38,662 bases of DNA from a virus: positions 1-38,662 of the IMG/VR virus record IMGVR_UViG_3300007722_000045; one strand, 5' to 3'. Below are positions 38,199-38,662 of the stretch, piece by piece. Every line of letters begins with the position of its first letter. Position 1 is the first letter of the stretch. The notes under the pieces were generated by a model that ran no database searches, was not told the DNA's origin, and saw nothing but the letters and a program-made list of their open reading frames with translations. Position numbers and translations under genes: made by a program.

Positions 38199-38662
38199 AT
38201 GGCAAAAATATCAGCATTAACAACATTAACAACCGTCACAGACACTACTATATTTCCGGTAGTGTCGGACGGATTATCATATAAAGTAACATTTGGACAA
38301 TTTAAAGAACAAATTCAGGAATCTGCACAAGGTGCTACGGGCCCTACAGGTCCAGCAGGCGCAACAGGCGCAGGTGCAACTGGTGCTGCTGGACTAATTG
38401 GTGCAACCGGAGATACTGGCGCAACCGGCCCTAGCGGATTAAACGGCGTCGACGGCGCAACCGGCCCATCAGGTGCAACTGGTGCTAATGGCAATAACGG
38501 AAATGACGGCACTAACGGCACTAACGGTGTCGACGGCGCAACAGGTTCCACTGGTTTATACGTAACAAGTGCTACTGTGTTTAGTGATAATTTGTTGTTG
38601 TTTATGAACAACGATACTATTATTAATGCAGGTCCTGTAGTAGGGGCTACTGGTGCAGTTGG
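38199..38662 (+). CDS. Collagen-like tail fibre protein (partial, runs off the window)
   Basis: The ATG at 38199 follows the giant gene's stop by one base. The frame is open to the window end (154 full codons). The first ~40 residues ([20 protein letters not shown], then [15 protein letters not shown]) match the small N-terminal module common to phage fibre proteins that bind the particle. From about residue 45 to 125 it is a Gly-X-Y repeat array ([13 protein letters not shown] and so on), which in phage fibres forms a collagen-like triple helix used as a spacer. A different sequence ([20 protein letters not shown]) begins after it. Receptor-binding tips, if present, lie beyond the window. 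Confidence 0.85.
   Translation, partial: MAKISALTTLTTVTDTTIFPVVSDGLSYKVTFGQFKEQIQESAQGATGPTGPAGATGAGATGAAGLIGATGDTGATGPSGLNGVDGATGPSGATGANGNNGNDGTNGTNGVDGATGSTGLYVTSATVFSDNLLLFMNNDTIINAGPVVGATGAV
38330..38550 (+). repeat. Collagen-type Gly-X-Y repeat region
   Basis: Codons repeat as GGN-X-Y with many GGCGCAACN and GGTGCNACN units, including two copies of a GGCGTCGACGGCGCAAC-type segment. Such arrays expand and shrink by slippage, so length may vary between related phages. Confidence 0.8.

Noticed and set aside
38315-38611. Minus-strand Pro-rich frame of 98 codons
   Set aside because: It is the reverse complement of the collagen-like Gly-X-Y array; the plus-strand frame has the proper start and fibre N-terminus.

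Overview
The window is a stretch of the structural and replication core of a T4-like myovirus (contractile-tailed, double-stranded DNA phage). The portal protein gp20, Rad50/Mre11-like gp46/gp47, late sigma factor gp55, tail lysozyme hub gp5, and wedge proteins gp25 and gp6 are all recognisable. Low GC, an Hc1-like histone gene, a SegE-like GIY-YIG gene and very large baseplate proteins resemble marine T4-like phages of cyanobacteria and SAR11-type bacteria. The host assignment is inference only.

Layout. Positions 1-5205 (minus strand) are the head and tail-core block, transcribed right to left: tape measure, portal gp20, a small prohead-region protein, a bipolar acidic/basic prohead core protein (gp67-like), then the first codons of the next gene (gp21 protease by synteny). 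Positions 5282-6372 (plus) hold a gp26-like hub assembly protein and a small tail-assembly protein. A convergent minus-strand gene (6369-6884) encodes a Gly/Ala/Lys-rich protein whose N-terminus resembles a T4 capsid-targeting/prohead-protease signal. Positions 6885-7409 are an unusually long noncoding stretch packed with inverted repeats and are the best candidate for something undescribed. Positions 7410-12072 (minus) are the replication/regulation block: gp55, then gp47-gp46-small coiled-coil protein-Hc1-like protein-SegE-like nuclease. Positions 12176-38662 (plus) are a near-continuous baseplate/tail-fibre block: tube-cap-like protein, gp53-like, a 1244-aa hub-like protein, gp5 with a C-terminal lytic transglycosylase, gp25, gp6, a 4850-aa gp7-like giant protein, and the start of a collagen-like fibre.

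Regulation. Two classes of promoter are visible. gp55 and gp47 are preceded by host sigma70-type promoters (TTGACA -35 boxes with 17-18 bp spacers), as expected for early or middle genes. Structural genes are preceded by T4-late-type TATAAATA boxes (perfect before gp26, the 171-aa protein and gp6), the element that a gp55-type sigma factor recognises. The window therefore shows both the late sigma factor and its likely targets.

Functionally, gp46/47 process DNA ends for recombination-dependent replication, and gp55 turns on the late genes. gp20 and the prohead proteins build the capsid. The tape measure, tube-cap, gp5/hub, gp25, gp6, gp53 and the giant protein build the tail and baseplate. 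The giant protein carries several adhesin-like modules (seven FG-GAP-like units, a nidogen-like segment, a MIDAS-like motif), suggesting that receptor contact is partly built into the baseplate.
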